A stretch of DNA of 64,000 bases. It comes from Clostridiales bacterium (GTDB lineage: Bacteria; Bacillota; Clostridia; Oscillospirales; QAMX01). Below are positions 25,293 through 33,611 of this stretch, piece by piece. The translations under genes and the position numbers were made by a program. The first letter of the stretch is position 1, and each line of letters begins with the position of its first letter. The stretch spans positions 9,870 to 73,869 of the forward strand of contig JAEDMJ010000004.1 in assembly GCA_016303065.1 (NCBI GenBank), given 5' to 3'. A model generated the notes under the pieces. It ran no database searches. It had not been told where the DNA came from and worked only from the letters and a program-made list of their open reading frames with translations.

Positions 25293-26342
25293 ATGGCGAT
25301 TCTTTTTGAAGACGACAGCACCGAGCGGGTGCTGTCACCGGGAAAAGCGGTCGAAGACGTCAATATCGACAATGCCCTTCGTCCGCGCCAGCTGACGGAC
25401 TATCTCGGACAGGAAAAAGTCAAGCGCCTTCTCGGCGTTTACATCGACGCGGCAAGGCTCAGAAACGAACCGCTGGATCACTGTCTGCTTTACGGCCCTC
25501 CGGGACTCGGAAAAACAACTCTTGCGGGAATCATCGCGGCGGAGATGGGCGTTTCGATACGCGTGACCTCCGGTCCGGCGATCGAAAAAGGAAAGGACCT
25601 TGCAACTCTCCTCTCAAAGCTCGGTGAAAACGACATTCTTTTCATTGACGAGATCCACCGCCTCAATCCGGCCGTGGAGGAGGTTCTCTATCCGGCGATG
25701 GAGGACTACGCCTTTGACATCATAATGGGAAAGGGCATGGGGGCGGAGTCGCTCAGAATCCAGCTTCCGAAATTCACGCTCATCGGCGCGACCACAAGGG
25801 CGGGTCTGCTCACAAGTCCGCTGCGCGACAGATTCGGCGTTATGCTGAGGCTTGAAATGTACACGCCCGAGGAGCTTGCCAGGATCGTCAGCCGTTCGGC
25901 GGGGATCCTTCAGATACGGATCGAACCCGACGGAGCGTTTGAGATCGCCCGCCGTTCCCGCGGGACGCCGCGTATTGCAAACCGGCTTTTGCGGCGAGTG
26001 CGCGATTTTGCCCAGGTCAGGGCTTCCGGCGTCATAACCCGGGAGGTTGCCGATGCGGCGCTTTCGGCGCTGGAAGTGGACTCCCTCGGGCTTGACAACA
26101 TCGACAGGCTGATGCTCACGTCGATAATCAAAAATTACGGCGGCGGCCCCGTCGGACTTGAAACCATTGCCGCCACCATCGGAGAGGACGCTTCGACCAT
26201 CGAGGACGTATATGAGCCGTATCTCATGCAGCTTGGCTTTCTTTCGAGAACTCCCCGGGGGCGCTGCGTTACGCCGGGAGCCTGCCGCCATCTCGGCCTT
26301 AAAGCCGATGACGGGGACGGAATCCAGACGACCCTCAGCTAA
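25293..26342 (+). CDS. ruvB: Holliday junction branch migration helicase RuvB
   Basis: This 349-residue AAA+ motor drives branch migration with RuvA. Walker A is [12 protein letters not shown] and Walker B is [10 protein letters not shown]; sensor motifs are in [21 protein letters not shown]. The C-terminal winged helix ends near [12 protein letters not shown]. Length and motifs are standard. The 59-base gap after ruvA contains AAAGGAG, thirteen bases from the ATG. Confidence 0.97.
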   Translation: MAILFEDDSTERVLSPGKAVEDVNIDNALRPRQLTDYLGQEKVKRLLGVYIDAARLRNEPLDHCLLYGPPGLGKTTLAGIIAAEMGVSIRVTSGPAIEKGKDLATLLSKLGENDILFIDEIHRLNPAVEEVLYPAMEDYAFDIIMGKGMGAESLRIQLPKFTLIGATTRAGLLTSPLRDRFGVMLRLEMYTPEELARIVSRSAGILQIRIEPDGAFEIARRSRGTPRIANRLLRRVRDFAQVRASGVITREVADAALSALEVDSLGLDNIDRLMLTSIIKNYGGGPVGLETIAATIGEDASTIEDVYEPYLMQLGFLSRTPRGRCVTPGACRHLGLKADDGDGIQTTLS

Positions 26343-26381
26343 AGCGCGTTCTGCGCCGGGAAAAACGGACTACACGAAAAA

Positions 26382-26414
26382 AACATCACTGCGGATCTGC
26401 AGTGATGTTTTTGT
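26382..26414. terminator. Bidirectional terminator between ruvB and folC
   Basis: A perfect 11-bp stem (AACATCACTGC against GCAGTGATGTT) has a 6-base loop. It is preceded by A and followed by T tracts, serving both convergent transcripts. Confidence 0.85.
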
Positions 26415-26466
26415 TTGCGGAAAAGATATCAAGTCAAAAAATCTTCGCAAAGGGCGGCATGGCGGG

Positions 26467-27750
26467 TCAATCGGAACCGCCCGGGTATTCGGCAAGGGCT
26501 CTGCGGATTGCGCCGATGGAGTAGAGGGAACCGAAGCACAGCACCGCTCCGTTTTTTCCGGCAAGCTCCAGGGCGGTTTTCACGCCCTCGCCAATTCCGC
26601 CGCAGGCAGCTGCGTCCGCGCCCTTTGACCGGAGATACCGGGCAAGCCCGGCGGCTTCGAGTCTTCGGGGATTGGGCGGCGTGATGCACACGAATTTGCG
26701 GATATAGGGCATTACGGGGCGGTACATCTCCGCGTAATCCTTGTCTGCCAGAACGCCTGTCAGCGCAATGATCTCACGGCCGGACAGATAGTCCCCAATG
26801 TTTTTGACAAGCGCCTCGATACACTGGGGATTGTGCCCGCCGTCGATGACGAACAGGGGGGAGCGTCGGACAATATCGAATCTTCCGGGCCAGCGGACGC
26901 TGCGGAACCCGTCCCGGATCGCTTCTTCGCCGATATTCCAGCCGTTCTCCCTGAGCGTGTCGGCGACGGAGAGGGCTACGGAGGCGTTTCTGAGCTGGTG
27001 CTCTCCGAGCAGTGGAAGCATCAGCTCCCGGCGTCCGCCGCAGTCGAATATCTGTCCATCAAGCGAGCGTTCGCGAAGCTTCAGAGAGGCAAAGTCCGCC
27101 TTTTTCAGAACCGTATTTTTTTCGGCGCAGACGCGTTCGAACACCGCTTCGACGGAAGGGGAGCTGCGGTATATAACGGCATGGCCTTTGTCCTTGATGA
27201 TCCCGGCCTTGTTCTCTGCGATCTCCTCGAGAGTGCCGCCCAGATACGCGGTGTGGTCGAGGCCGATGTTTGTTATGACGGCGGCCTCGGGAGTTTCGAT
27301 AACGTTTGTCGCGTCGAGCGCTCCGCCCATTCCCGCCTCCAAAACGACGATGTCGCACTGCTTTCTTCGGAAAAATTCAAAAGCAATACAGCACACGAGT
27401 TCAAACTCGGTGGGGGCTTCTTCCGTTGAATCGGCCAGGGGACGGACGTATTCGGTCACGGAGGCCAGCTCGCCGTCCGAAATCTCGGCGCCGTCCACCT
27501 GCATATATTCGTGGAACCGTTCGATGCAGGGCGATGTGAAGAGTCCGGTTCGGTATCCGGCGCTGCGGAGAACGGAGGCGGTCAGAGCGGCCGTGCTGCC
27601 TTTTCCGTTCGTTCCCGCAATATGTACAAATTTGAGCTTTTTCTCGGGATTTCCCATCTTTGAAAGGAGCTCCTGGGTTCTTTCAAGGCCGGGGATACTT
27701 CCTTTGCAGCTGAAGCTGCGGATATATTCAAGCGCCTGGGCTGCATTCAT
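26467..27750 (-). CDS. folC: Folylpolyglutamate synthase / dihydrofolate synthase
   Basis: This 427-residue Mur-ligase-family enzyme adds glutamate to folates and possibly makes dihydrofolate. The ATP loop is IAGTNGKGSTAALTASVL; the C-terminal domain carries FVIDGGHNPQCIEAL. It lies 16 bases after folT, so polyglutamylation (which traps folate) and uptake are co-expressed under the THF riboswitch. No other folate synthesis genes are in the window, which fits reliance on imported folate (inference). Confidence 0.95.
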   Translation of the reverse strand: MNAAQALEYIRSFSCKGSIPGLERTQELLSKMGNPEKKLKFVHIAGTNGKGSTAALTASVLRSAGYRTGLFTSPCIERFHEYMQVDGAEISDGELASVTEYVRPLADSTEEAPTEFELVCCIAFEFFRRKQCDIVVLEAGMGGALDATNVIETPEAAVITNIGLDHTAYLGGTLEEIAENKAGIIKDKGHAVIYRSSPSVEAVFERVCAEKNTVLKKADFASLKLRERSLDGQIFDCGGRRELMLPLLGEHQLRNASVALSVADTLRENGWNIGEEAIRDGFRSVRWPGRFDIVRRSPLFVIDGGHNPQCIEALVKNIGDYLSGREIIALTGVLADKDYAEMYRPVMPYIRKFVCITPPNPRRLEAAGLARYLRSKGADAAACGGIGEGVKTALELAGKNGAVLCFGSLYSIGAIRRALAEYPGGSD

Positions 27751-27766
27751 TTAATGCGGCCGCCTT

Positions 27767-28327
27767 TCATTTGATTAGTTTGAGCCGTTTTAACGCCAGC
27801 GTGACGGGAATGCTGACCGCAGCCATCACGCTTGACAGTGTTATGCCGATCACTATCCTGATCCAGAACACCCCGAAAATCAGGGCGTAGGTGTAATAAT
27901 CGTAAAGCTTGGAGTCGACGTAAAATGCGAAGGTGTTCAGGACCGATACGAGAACTCCGGACACCGCGCAGATGACGAAAACCAGGACCGTTTTCCTGCC
28001 CCTGAAGATCTCTTCGGTCGTGAAACGCTTTTTCAAAGCGTGGATGCAAAGGCCGATGAACAGCCCCCGCGCAACGGCGGGAAGAATCCACAAAAGCGTT
28101 GTCGGCGTGAAACCGTAGTGGATCATTTGGTCGATGAATTCGCCGAGAAAACCGACGATCGCGGCGTCGACCGGGCCGAAGGCAATGGCGGACATTACGA
28201 CCGGCAGCTCTTCCAGCGTCACCTTTACTCCGGCGATCATGAAGGAAAAATAGGTGAGTCCCACAAAAATCGCCGCCATAACGGCGTTGGTGGCAATCCG
28301 GCGCACTGTAAACGAATGTTTTTTCAC
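27767..28327 (-). CDS. folT: Folate ECF transporter S component
   Basis: This 186-residue membrane protein has about six helices and the S-component pattern seen in FolT (early VRRIATNAVMAAIFVGLTY and GPVDAAIVGFLGEFIDQMI). The GTG start at 28327 follows GGAGG and comes directly after the riboswitch terminator; longer frames would run into the riboswitch. It would bind folate and work with a shared EcfAA'T energising module located elsewhere. Confidence 0.9.
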   Translation of the reverse strand: MKKHSFTVRRIATNAVMAAIFVGLTYFSFMIAGVKVTLEELPVVMSAIAFGPVDAAIVGFLGEFIDQMIHYGFTPTTLLWILPAVARGLFIGLCIHALKKRFTTEEIFRGRKTVLVFVICAVSGVLVSVLNTFAFYVDSKLYDYYTYALIFGVFWIRIVIGITLSSVMAAVSIPVTLALKRLKLIK

Positions 28328-28399
28328 GGAAAAATTCCTCCTTTGCAATAGAGGCAAAGCAGCGGACGGACCGCATCCTCCGAAAGCAGACATATAGAA

Positions 28400-28619
28400 A
28401 ACTCCCCAACGGCAAAGCCGGGGGAGTTCGGTATACGTATACAACCAAAAGAGGCAGCGAGACAGCTGACTTTTGCCAGACCGAGTATCGTTGCTACATA
28501 AAGGAGGTCTTCCATTATGCAACAGCGGGTGCGGAAACCCCATCGCGGAAATGGATCCTTCGTCCGTCACGCAACTCCCCATCCTGGCGGCACTTTACGC
28601 GGGGCTTCCTACTCTGTTC
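28400..28619 (-). promoter_or_regulatory. Tetrahydrofolate (THF) riboswitch with terminator
   Basis: The aptamer lies at about 28520-28619. The outer stem pairs AACAG with CTGTT, and the hallmark segments GAGTAGG, CGCGTAAAGTG and CAGGATGGGG match the THF riboswitch core. The expression platform ends in a terminator at 28400-28428 (AACTCCCC against GGGGAGTT, inner CGGC/GCCG) followed by TTTCT. Binding of reduced folate should favour termination and reduce folT-folC expression. Confidence 0.88.
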
Positions 28620-28625
28620 GGCAAT

Positions 28626-28654
28626 AATATACACCATATATTTCGTTTTGTAAA
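28626..28654 (-). promoter_or_regulatory. Promoter of folT-folC
   Basis: On the minus strand TTTACA (28649-28654) and TATATT (28626-28631) are 17 bases apart, placing the transcription start at the riboswitch aptamer. Confidence 0.7.
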
Positions 28655-28865
28655 GCCCCAAAATGAAACTTGGTGAAATTCCATCGAAATATGCGCGCCG
28701 GAAAGTTGGAAATTTATATAGTTTTTTTGGAGGTTCTGTGATATAATATACAGGTATATCATGGCGATTTATGCTTAAATGCTGCGTCCGGCGGGGAGAG
28801 CCGCAGACCGGACATGACTGTTATGTGCGGCCGGTCGTGCGGGAAATGCTGGAGGTTCCGAAAAA

Positions 28866-29900
28866 ATGAAAGAAGCCATTCGGCGCATCGGAGAACTGCT
28901 GAAAACCGAATACGGAGCGGAGAGCGGCGCTGTCGGCGGAAATGATTTTCGCTCCTGCGTGACAAATTCCGAACGTGCGAAGGGTTTTTATTCTGCTCTT
29001 GTGGCGGTTTTTCCGTATTATGCCGGACGCTCGGAGGGACGGGTGTCCCTTTACGCAAGGTACGCCGACTATCACGGAGTTCTGAAAAACGCCCTGGAGC
29101 GCGCGGCGGAACTTCTGCCCGAGGACACGGTCCGGAAGGCGTGCGCGGATATTTCTCCGCTGAACGAGGTTCGCGCGGCGGCTCTGGCGGGGCTTGGAGC
29201 AATCGGACGGAACGGGCTTCTCATAACGCGGGAGTACGGAAGCTTTGTTTTCATCGGCGAGATATTGCTGGGCGTTGAGCTTGACTTCGGTCCGGCGGCC
29301 GTCCGGCACTGCCGGGAATGCGGAAAATGCGTTTCGGCGTGCCCCACGGGCGCTCTTTCGGGGAGGGGAGAATGTCTTTCTTCGCTGACGCAGAAAAGGC
29401 GTCTGACTCCGGAAGAGGAGGATAAGGTGCGCCGGTGGGGTTCGCAGTGGGGATGCGATGTCTGCCAGCTTGTGTGTCCCATGAATTCAAATGTGAAAAA
29501 AACGGCGATTGCCGAATTTACGGGCGAAATAATGCCCGCCGTCACGGAATTTCGGACGGCGGGACTTGACGATAAGGGTATATGCGAAAAATATGCGGGA
29601 AGACCGTTTTTGTGGCGGGGGGCGAAGGTCGTCCGCAGGAACGCGGAGCTTTTTTCAGCACCGGGTGAACCGGGGCCTGCGCTCGAAGCCGAGATTCCGG
29701 TAAAGCGGGATGAGAACGGCGAAGAACGGCACTGCGGCGCAGAGCCAGGCAAGCTCGGAGCTGAGTCCGGCGGAGAGCAGCCCGAACATTCCAGTGCCTG
29801 TCACGACGGAGAGAATGCAGCCTCCCGAGAAGAACATTGCGCTGCGGCGGACGCCGGCGCAGGAGAGCGCGGTGCAGAGGATGAGCATCGCCGTATATGA
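28866..29900 (+). CDS. Epoxyqueuosine reductase-like 4Fe-4S protein with abnormal C-terminal tail
   Basis: Residues 1-260 resemble the QueG-like family. Two iron-sulfur motifs are visible: CRECGKCVSACPTGAL and, later, CDVCQLVCPMN. The domain ends normally at RPFLWRGAKVVRRNAEL (about base 29651). The frame then continues for 83 residues of hydrophilic, low-complexity sequence antisense to the GT2 gene. A T6 run at 29650-29655 sits at the transition; one extra T would end the protein within a few codons. Compared with true QueG, the N-terminal cobalamin-binding part is short, so the exact substrate is uncertain. GGAGG precedes the start. Confidence 0.75.
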   Translation: MKEAIRRIGELLKTEYGAESGAVGGNDFRSCVTNSERAKGFYSALVAVFPYYAGRSEGRVSLYARYADYHGVLKNALERAAELLPEDTVRKACADISPLNEVRAAALAGLGAIGRNGLLITREYGSFVFIGEILLGVELDFGPAAVRHCRECGKCVSACPTGALSGRGECLSSLTQKRRLTPEEEDKVRRWGSQWGCDVCQLVCPMNSNVKKTAIAEFTGEIMPAVTEFRTAGLDDKGICEKYAGRPFLWRGAKVVRRNAELFSAPGEPGPALEAEIPVKRDENGEERHCGAEPGKLGAESGGEQPEHSSACHDGENAASREEHCAAADAGAGERGAEDEHRRI

Positions 29901-30680
29901 AAAAGCCGATGCGATGTCGGAGGAGAAAAACGAAGATACGAAGAACCATATGACCGACGCCAGTAAAAACGAGATCACAGGCGCGGAAAGAAATTTCAGC
30001 AGATTTTTGTAAATGAGCGCGGAGTCGCGGACACGGCGGAACGTGGTGGTATAGGCGGATTCGGGCTCATACACGACCTTTATCGGGAATTCGACGATGT
30101 CGATACCCTCGGCTCTGACGGCGAGCAGGGTGTTGTTTTCAAATTCAAACCGGTCCCCGGGCAGTCCGATGAGCTTCCGCATGACCGTCGGCGGATAGGC
30201 GCGAAGACCGCACTGGGTGTCGGAAAACCGAAGACCGGTCAGGAGAAACACGGTGAGCTTTGTGGCGGCGTTTCCGAAACGGTTCGGAAGCGGAACATTC
30301 GGCGTGTGTTTGAGGTCGCGGCAGCCGAGGATCAGAGAGTCGGGGTAGCTTTCGGCGTATTCTGCGGCGCGGGCGGCGTCGTCGGCGGAAAGCTGACCGT
30401 CGCAGTCGATGCAGACAGAGGCGCATCCCGGCCAGTGCGAGAGAATAAAATTGAAAGCGGTTTTTATAGCGCGGCCCTTTCCGAGATTGCAGCTGTGAGT
30501 GCAGACGGTAACGGCCGGGTCACAGGCGAGTTTGTCAAAAAGTTCGGCGCATTCTGCTCCGTTTCCGTCGTCAACAACGACGATGTGTCTGAATCCGGAC
30601 TTTTTCAGATCGGCGGCAACGGTGAATATTCTTTCGTCGGGTCTGTATGCCGGAATTACGGCGATGGCGCTTATATCCAT
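29655..30680 (-). CDS. GT2 glycosyltransferase with C-terminal membrane domain
   Basis: This 341-residue protein starts with a GT-A fold: AVIPAYRPDERI, VVVDDGN and the metal site DCDGQLSADD. The DPM1/GtrB-like part ends near residue 230. Four hydrophobic helices follow that resemble a GtrA-type domain. Such enzymes move a sugar from a nucleotide donor to undecaprenyl phosphate for later transfer outside the cell. The ATG at 30680 is preferred over a GTG nine bases upstream, as only the ATG has a ribosome-site-like GGTGAT. Its 3' end overlaps the convergent QueG-like frame by 246 bases. Confidence 0.85.
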   Translation of the reverse strand: MDISAIAVIPAYRPDERIFTVAADLKKSGFRHIVVVDDGNGAECAELFDKLACDPAVTVCTHSCNLGKGRAIKTAFNFILSHWPGCASVCIDCDGQLSADDAARAAEYAESYPDSLILGCRDLKHTPNVPLPNRFGNAATKLTVFLLTGLRFSDTQCGLRAYPPTVMRKLIGLPGDRFEFENNTLLAVRAEGIDIVEFPIKVVYEPESAYTTTFRRVRDSALIYKNLLKFLSAPVISFLLASVIWFFVSSFFSSDIASAFSYTAMLILCTALSCAGVRRSAMFFSGGCILSVVTGTGMFGLLSAGLSSELAWLCAAVPFFAVLIPLYRNLGFERRPRFTRC

Positions 30681-30725
30681 GTTTATCACCAGTCATTCAA
30701 AAAAAATCACAAGTGTGGAAGAACA

Positions 30726-31145
30726 ATGAAAACAATCAAAAAGCTTTGGAGCAAATACAGGGGAAATCTGAGAGAAATAGCGCTTTATATTGCGTCGTCA
30801 GTGCTTTCGACGGCATTTGACTGGGCGGTGTATCTTCTTATGCTGTACGTCTGCGGGCTGGGAGTTCAGGCGAGCTACTCCATTGGCAAGGTGAGCAGCG
30901 GAGTTTTGAACTTTGCAATCAACAATTTCGTCGTCTTTTGCCGCGGAGCGGGGCTCGGCCTCATCAAAAGAGGGGTCGGATACGCTCTGACGGTTGTGTT
31001 CTCGCTTATCGTAGGAAACCTGGTGATGCTCGGCTTCACAATGTATGCCGGTTTGGGAGAAGAGCTGGCAAAGCTCATAACGGATGTGCTCTGCTTCTTT
31101 GTCAACTACTTCCTTCAGAAGGTCTTTGTTTTCAATCGCCGGTAA
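30726..31145 (+). CDS. GtrA family membrane protein
   Basis: This 139-residue protein has four hydrophobic helices with the GtrA pattern: YIASSVLSTAFDWAVYLLML, NFAINNFVVF and the C-terminal FVNYFLQKVFVF. GtrA proteins are linked to flipping or handling polyprenyl-phosphate-linked sugars for cell-surface polysaccharide. The gene is divergent from the GT2 transferase with 45 bases between starts, so the pair probably acts on one pathway. Its 3' end overlaps the convergent Cys-cluster gene by 14 bases. Confidence 0.88.
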   Translation: MKTIKKLWSKYRGNLREIALYIASSVLSTAFDWAVYLLMLYVCGLGVQASYSIGKVSSGVLNFAINNFVVFCRGAGLGLIKRGVGYALTVVFSLIVGNLVMLGFTMYAGLGEELAKLITDVLCFFVNYFLQKVFVFNRR

Positions 31146-31668
31146 AGCGACGGTACTCGTCCGCTGTTTCGCTGAGCCGGAAAATAAATTTGCGGACCGT
31201 TCTGCACTTTCCCGCTTCGCTGATCGCCATGGCCGCCCGTTCGCGGAATTTGTCCTCCACGTTGTCGCCGGTCCGGATCAGCGGGCAGAGGTACTTTCCG
31301 CGGGGGTCGGGAATCATTGAAAAGCGAAACGGCTTTGAAAGCGTCCTGTCGGACTTCGCAACGTATGGAAGGAGCGGGAATATGCGGCAGGACAGCGGAC
31401 GGAACGCCCGGATGCACCGCCCGGTGCAGGAGGCGAACATTGCCGGCTTGCCGCCGAGCGCGATCCGCTCCTTTTTCAGCGAGGGCGAAAAGAAGTTTTC
31501 CTCTCCGGGAAAGAGAAGCATCCCGAGCTCTTCTTCGGCGCCGCGTTTTCCTGCGGTGCAGCAGGCGCGGCGGCAAAGAAGCCCGCAGTCGGCGGAGATC
31601 GGCGTTGCCCGGCCGAGAATCCTGTAAGCGCGGAGAATGTGCGCCGCGGCGCAGCGGTTTGTTTTCAT
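31132..31668 (-). CDS. YkgJ-like cysteine-cluster protein
   Basis: This 178-residue protein has the cysteine arrangement of the YkgJ (zinc/iron-chelating) family: DCGLLCRRACC near the N-terminus and CTGRCIRAFRPLSCRIFPL later. It also carries the conserved GMLLFPGEE block between them. The role is unknown; the family is thought to bind a metal or Fe-S cluster. Its ATG overlaps the trmB stop by four bases (ATGA), so it is translated from the trmB mRNA. Confidence 0.75.
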   Translation of the reverse strand: MKTNRCAAAHILRAYRILGRATPISADCGLLCRRACCTAGKRGAEEELGMLLFPGEENFFSPSLKKERIALGGKPAMFASCTGRCIRAFRPLSCRIFPLLPYVAKSDRTLSKPFRFSMIPDPRGKYLCPLIRTGDNVEDKFRERAAMAISEAGKCRTVRKFIFRLSETADEYRRFTGD

Positions 31669-32348
31669 CGGACGGCTTCCTTTCCGCGGGGGAGCGCCTC
31701 GGCAAAAAAGATCGGCATTCCCATTGACGCGAATTTGTCTTCGTACTCCGTTGTGATATTCGGAATATCCGTGGAGTGGAGGTCCCGGCTTTCGGAGATA
31801 AGCCTGTATCCGCAGCATTCAAGCCTTTCAAGCGTGAAGTCGTAGAGGGGTTCGTTGTCGGTCTTGAAACGGAGAGTTCCGCCGGAGCTCAGAAGTTCGG
31901 CGTAAACATTGAGAAAACCGTCCCAGGTGATACGGCGTTTATAGTGTTTTTTGTTGGGCCACGGGTCGCAGAAATTGACGCAGACCGTGTTCACCTCTCC
32001 GGGGGCGAAAAGCTCGGAAAGTCCGCCGGCGTCGGCGGAGACGAAGCGCACGGGGAGCGTGCCGTCGCAGGCTTCCTTCATGGCGCTTTCCATGCCGACG
32101 ACGAGGGCTTCCTTAACTTTGTCGAGCGCGATTATAAACGAATTTTTGTTTTCCGAGGCGTACTCCCGGGCGGTTTTTACGGCAAATGCGCCTTTTCCGC
32201 ACCCGAGCTCAAGCGTGAGTCCGGCGTCAGGGGAGAGGCCGAGCGCCTCTCTCCAGCGGCCGCGAAGCGAGGCCGGATCGGGTATAAGATATACTCCCGC
32301 GGTTTCCATGCGCGGAAGCAGATTTTTCTTTTTTCTCATTCTGCTCAT
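31665..32348 (-). CDS. trmB: tRNA (guanine-N7-)-methyltransferase
   Basis: This 227-residue SAM-dependent enzyme methylates G46 of tRNA. The SAM site is LELGCGKGAFAVKTA, and the TrmB signature NFCDPWPNKKHYKRR is present. The ATG at 32348 lies 34 bases after the predicted transcription start; longer frames begin upstream of the promoter. The C-terminal TEYEDKFASMGMPIF block is typical. It is co-transcribed with the YkgJ-like gene. Confidence 0.95.
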   Translation of the reverse strand: MSRMRKKKNLLPRMETAGVYLIPDPASLRGRWREALGLSPDAGLTLELGCGKGAFAVKTAREYASENKNSFIIALDKVKEALVVGMESAMKEACDGTLPVRFVSADAGGLSELFAPGEVNTVCVNFCDPWPNKKHYKRRITWDGFLNVYAELLSSGGTLRFKTDNEPLYDFTLERLECCGYRLISESRDLHSTDIPNITTEYEDKFASMGMPIFFAEALPRGKEAVR

Positions 32349-32388
32349 GGCGAGACTGTCTCCGTTTTCAGATTGTTTGACACTTGTG

Positions 32389-32417
32389 ATTATATCATAT
32401 TTTTTTCGGACACGCAA
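32389..32417 (-). promoter_or_regulatory. Promoter of trmB
   Basis: On the minus strand TTGCGT (32412-32417) and TATAAT (32389-32394) are 17 bases apart. Confidence 0.7.
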
Positions 32418-32492
32418 CATCCGCGCCATCTTTTTTGCGGGCGGGGATATTGGGTACGGATTGCTTTGTTTACATATCGGAGGAGTGGAAAA

Positions 32493-33254
32493 ATGGATCT
32501 TCAGCAGCTTTACAGCCGTGTGAGGCGGTGTGTTGACGATTACGGCATGATCGACGACGGCGACAATATCGCCGTCGGGGTCTCCGGCGGAAAGGACAGC
32601 CTCTGCACTTTGGCGGGGCTTGCGGGTTTGGCGCGTTTTTATCCGAAAAAGTTTTCGGTGACGGCCATAACCCTCGACCTTGGGTACGGCACGGACTATT
32701 CGCGCATCGGGGAATACTGCAAAACTCTGGGCGTGGAATACAAAATCGTTGAAACCCAGATAAAGCAGATCGTCTTTGACATACGCAAAGAAGAGAACCC
32801 CTGCGCCCTCTGCGCGAATATGCGCCGCGGAGCTCTGAACAGCGCCGCAAAGGAAGCGGGCTGTTCAAAGGTCGCCCTGGGACACCACCTTGACGATGTG
32901 GTAGAGACGTTTCTGATGTCGCTGATATACGAGGGGAGATTTGCGTCCTTTGCCCCGGTGACATATCTTGACCGCACCGGTATCACGGTCCTGCGGCCGC
33001 TGCTTTACTGCCGGGAATACGAAACAAGGTCTTTGTCCGCGGCGGAAAAGCTCCCCGTTACGAAAAACGCCTGCCCGGCGGACGGTGCGACGAAGCGCCG
33101 GAAGGTGAAAGAAATCGCAGACGTGCTGAAGGCCGAAAGGGCGGATATTTACGAAAAGATTTTCGGCGCGGTTCAGCGGTATCCCCTCAGGGGATGGGAA
33201 ACAATGCCCTTGACAAAAGGAAAAGAAGACGATATAATAAAATCAGGGAAGTAA
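32493..33254 (+). CDS. TtcA/TtuA-family tRNA thiolation protein
   Basis: This 253-residue PP-loop ATPase has VGVSGGKDSLCTLAGL as its ATP motif and the CALCANMRRG pair of cysteines that hold the catalytic Fe-S cluster in TtcA. GHHLDDVVETFLM follows. A third cysteine lies in KNACPAD. The family inserts sulfur in tRNA (2-thiocytidine at position 32 for TtcA). The length is shorter than E. coli TtcA, as in other clostridial members. The ATG at 32493 has CGGAGGAG upstream. Its last codons contain the promoter of the next gene. Confidence 0.88.
   Translation: MDLQQLYSRVRRCVDDYGMIDDGDNIAVGVSGGKDSLCTLAGLAGLARFYPKKFSVTAITLDLGYGTDYSRIGEYCKTLGVEYKIVETQIKQIVFDIRKEENPCALCANMRRGALNSAAKEAGCSKVALGHHLDDVVETFLMSLIYEGRFASFAPVTYLDRTGITVLRPLLYCREYETRSLSAAEKLPVTKNACPADGATKRRKVKEIADVLKAERADIYEKIFGAVQRYPLRGWETMPLTKGKEDDIIKSGK
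33210..33238 (+). promoter_or_regulatory. Strong promoter inside the end of the TtcA-like gene
   Basis: A perfect TTGACA (33210-33215) and perfect TATAAT (33233-33238), 17 bases apart, lie within the coding 3' end of the thiolation gene. They face a 65-codon gene with a perfect AAGGAGGT ribosome site. Confidence 0.88.
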
Positions 33255-33286
33255 TATTTTTCCGAACCATAAGGAGGTTTGTAACT

Positions 33287-33484
33287 ATGGCAGTGACGAA
33301 GGACGACTGGAAAAATGTCGGCAAAGAGTTTGCGGGCGCTTTCAAAACACTGGGTAAGTCGGTTGTGAAGTCTGTCCAGACCGGTGTCGATAAGGCGGAG
33401 CAGTGGGTCGCGGAAGACGATGCAAAAAAGCAGGCCTCTGCGGCCAATGCCGAAAAACCCGCCGAAGCGGAACACAAAGCCTGA
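33287..33484 (+). CDS. Small hydrophilic protein of unknown function (65 residues)
   Basis: The product starts MAVTKDDWKNVGKEFAGAFK and is a predicted amphipathic helix followed by an Ala/Lys/Glu-rich tail. It has no membrane segment and no cysteine. Similar short proteins with a DDWKNVGKEFAGAF-like start occur in other clostridia as I recall, without known function. It has a consensus promoter, an ideal ribosome site and its own terminator, all signs of high expression as a single gene. A DNA-, membrane- or protein-associated structural role is possible but not shown. Confidence 0.82.
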   Translation: MAVTKDDWKNVGKEFAGAFKTLGKSVVKSVQTGVDKAEQWVAEDDAKKQASAANAEKPAEAEHKA

Positions 33485-33509
33485 CATTTTTATCTGAAAA
33501 CCTGACTGA

Positions 33510-33559
33510 CAACCGGCCGGACAAAAGCGGGACCCGAAAAGTCCGCTTTCGGTCGGTTG
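33510..33559 (+). terminator. Terminator after the 65-residue gene
   Basis: A long interrupted hairpin (CAACCGGCCG paired with CGGTCGGTTG, then AAAGCGG with CCGCTTT) is followed by TTATGTTTT. Confidence 0.6.
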
Positions 33560-33611
33560 TTATGTTTTGCCGCGGGCAATACACAATTTTCCGATAAAAG
33601 AGGTGGCAAGG

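Noticed and set aside
27747..28448. 233-codon minus-strand frame over folT
   Set aside because: It is in a different frame from the FolT product, covers part of the riboswitch platform and has no membrane pattern.
31776..32492. Long upstream extension of the TtcA-like gene
   Set aside because: The extension is antisense to trmB; the ATG at 32493 with CGGAGGAG is the proper start.
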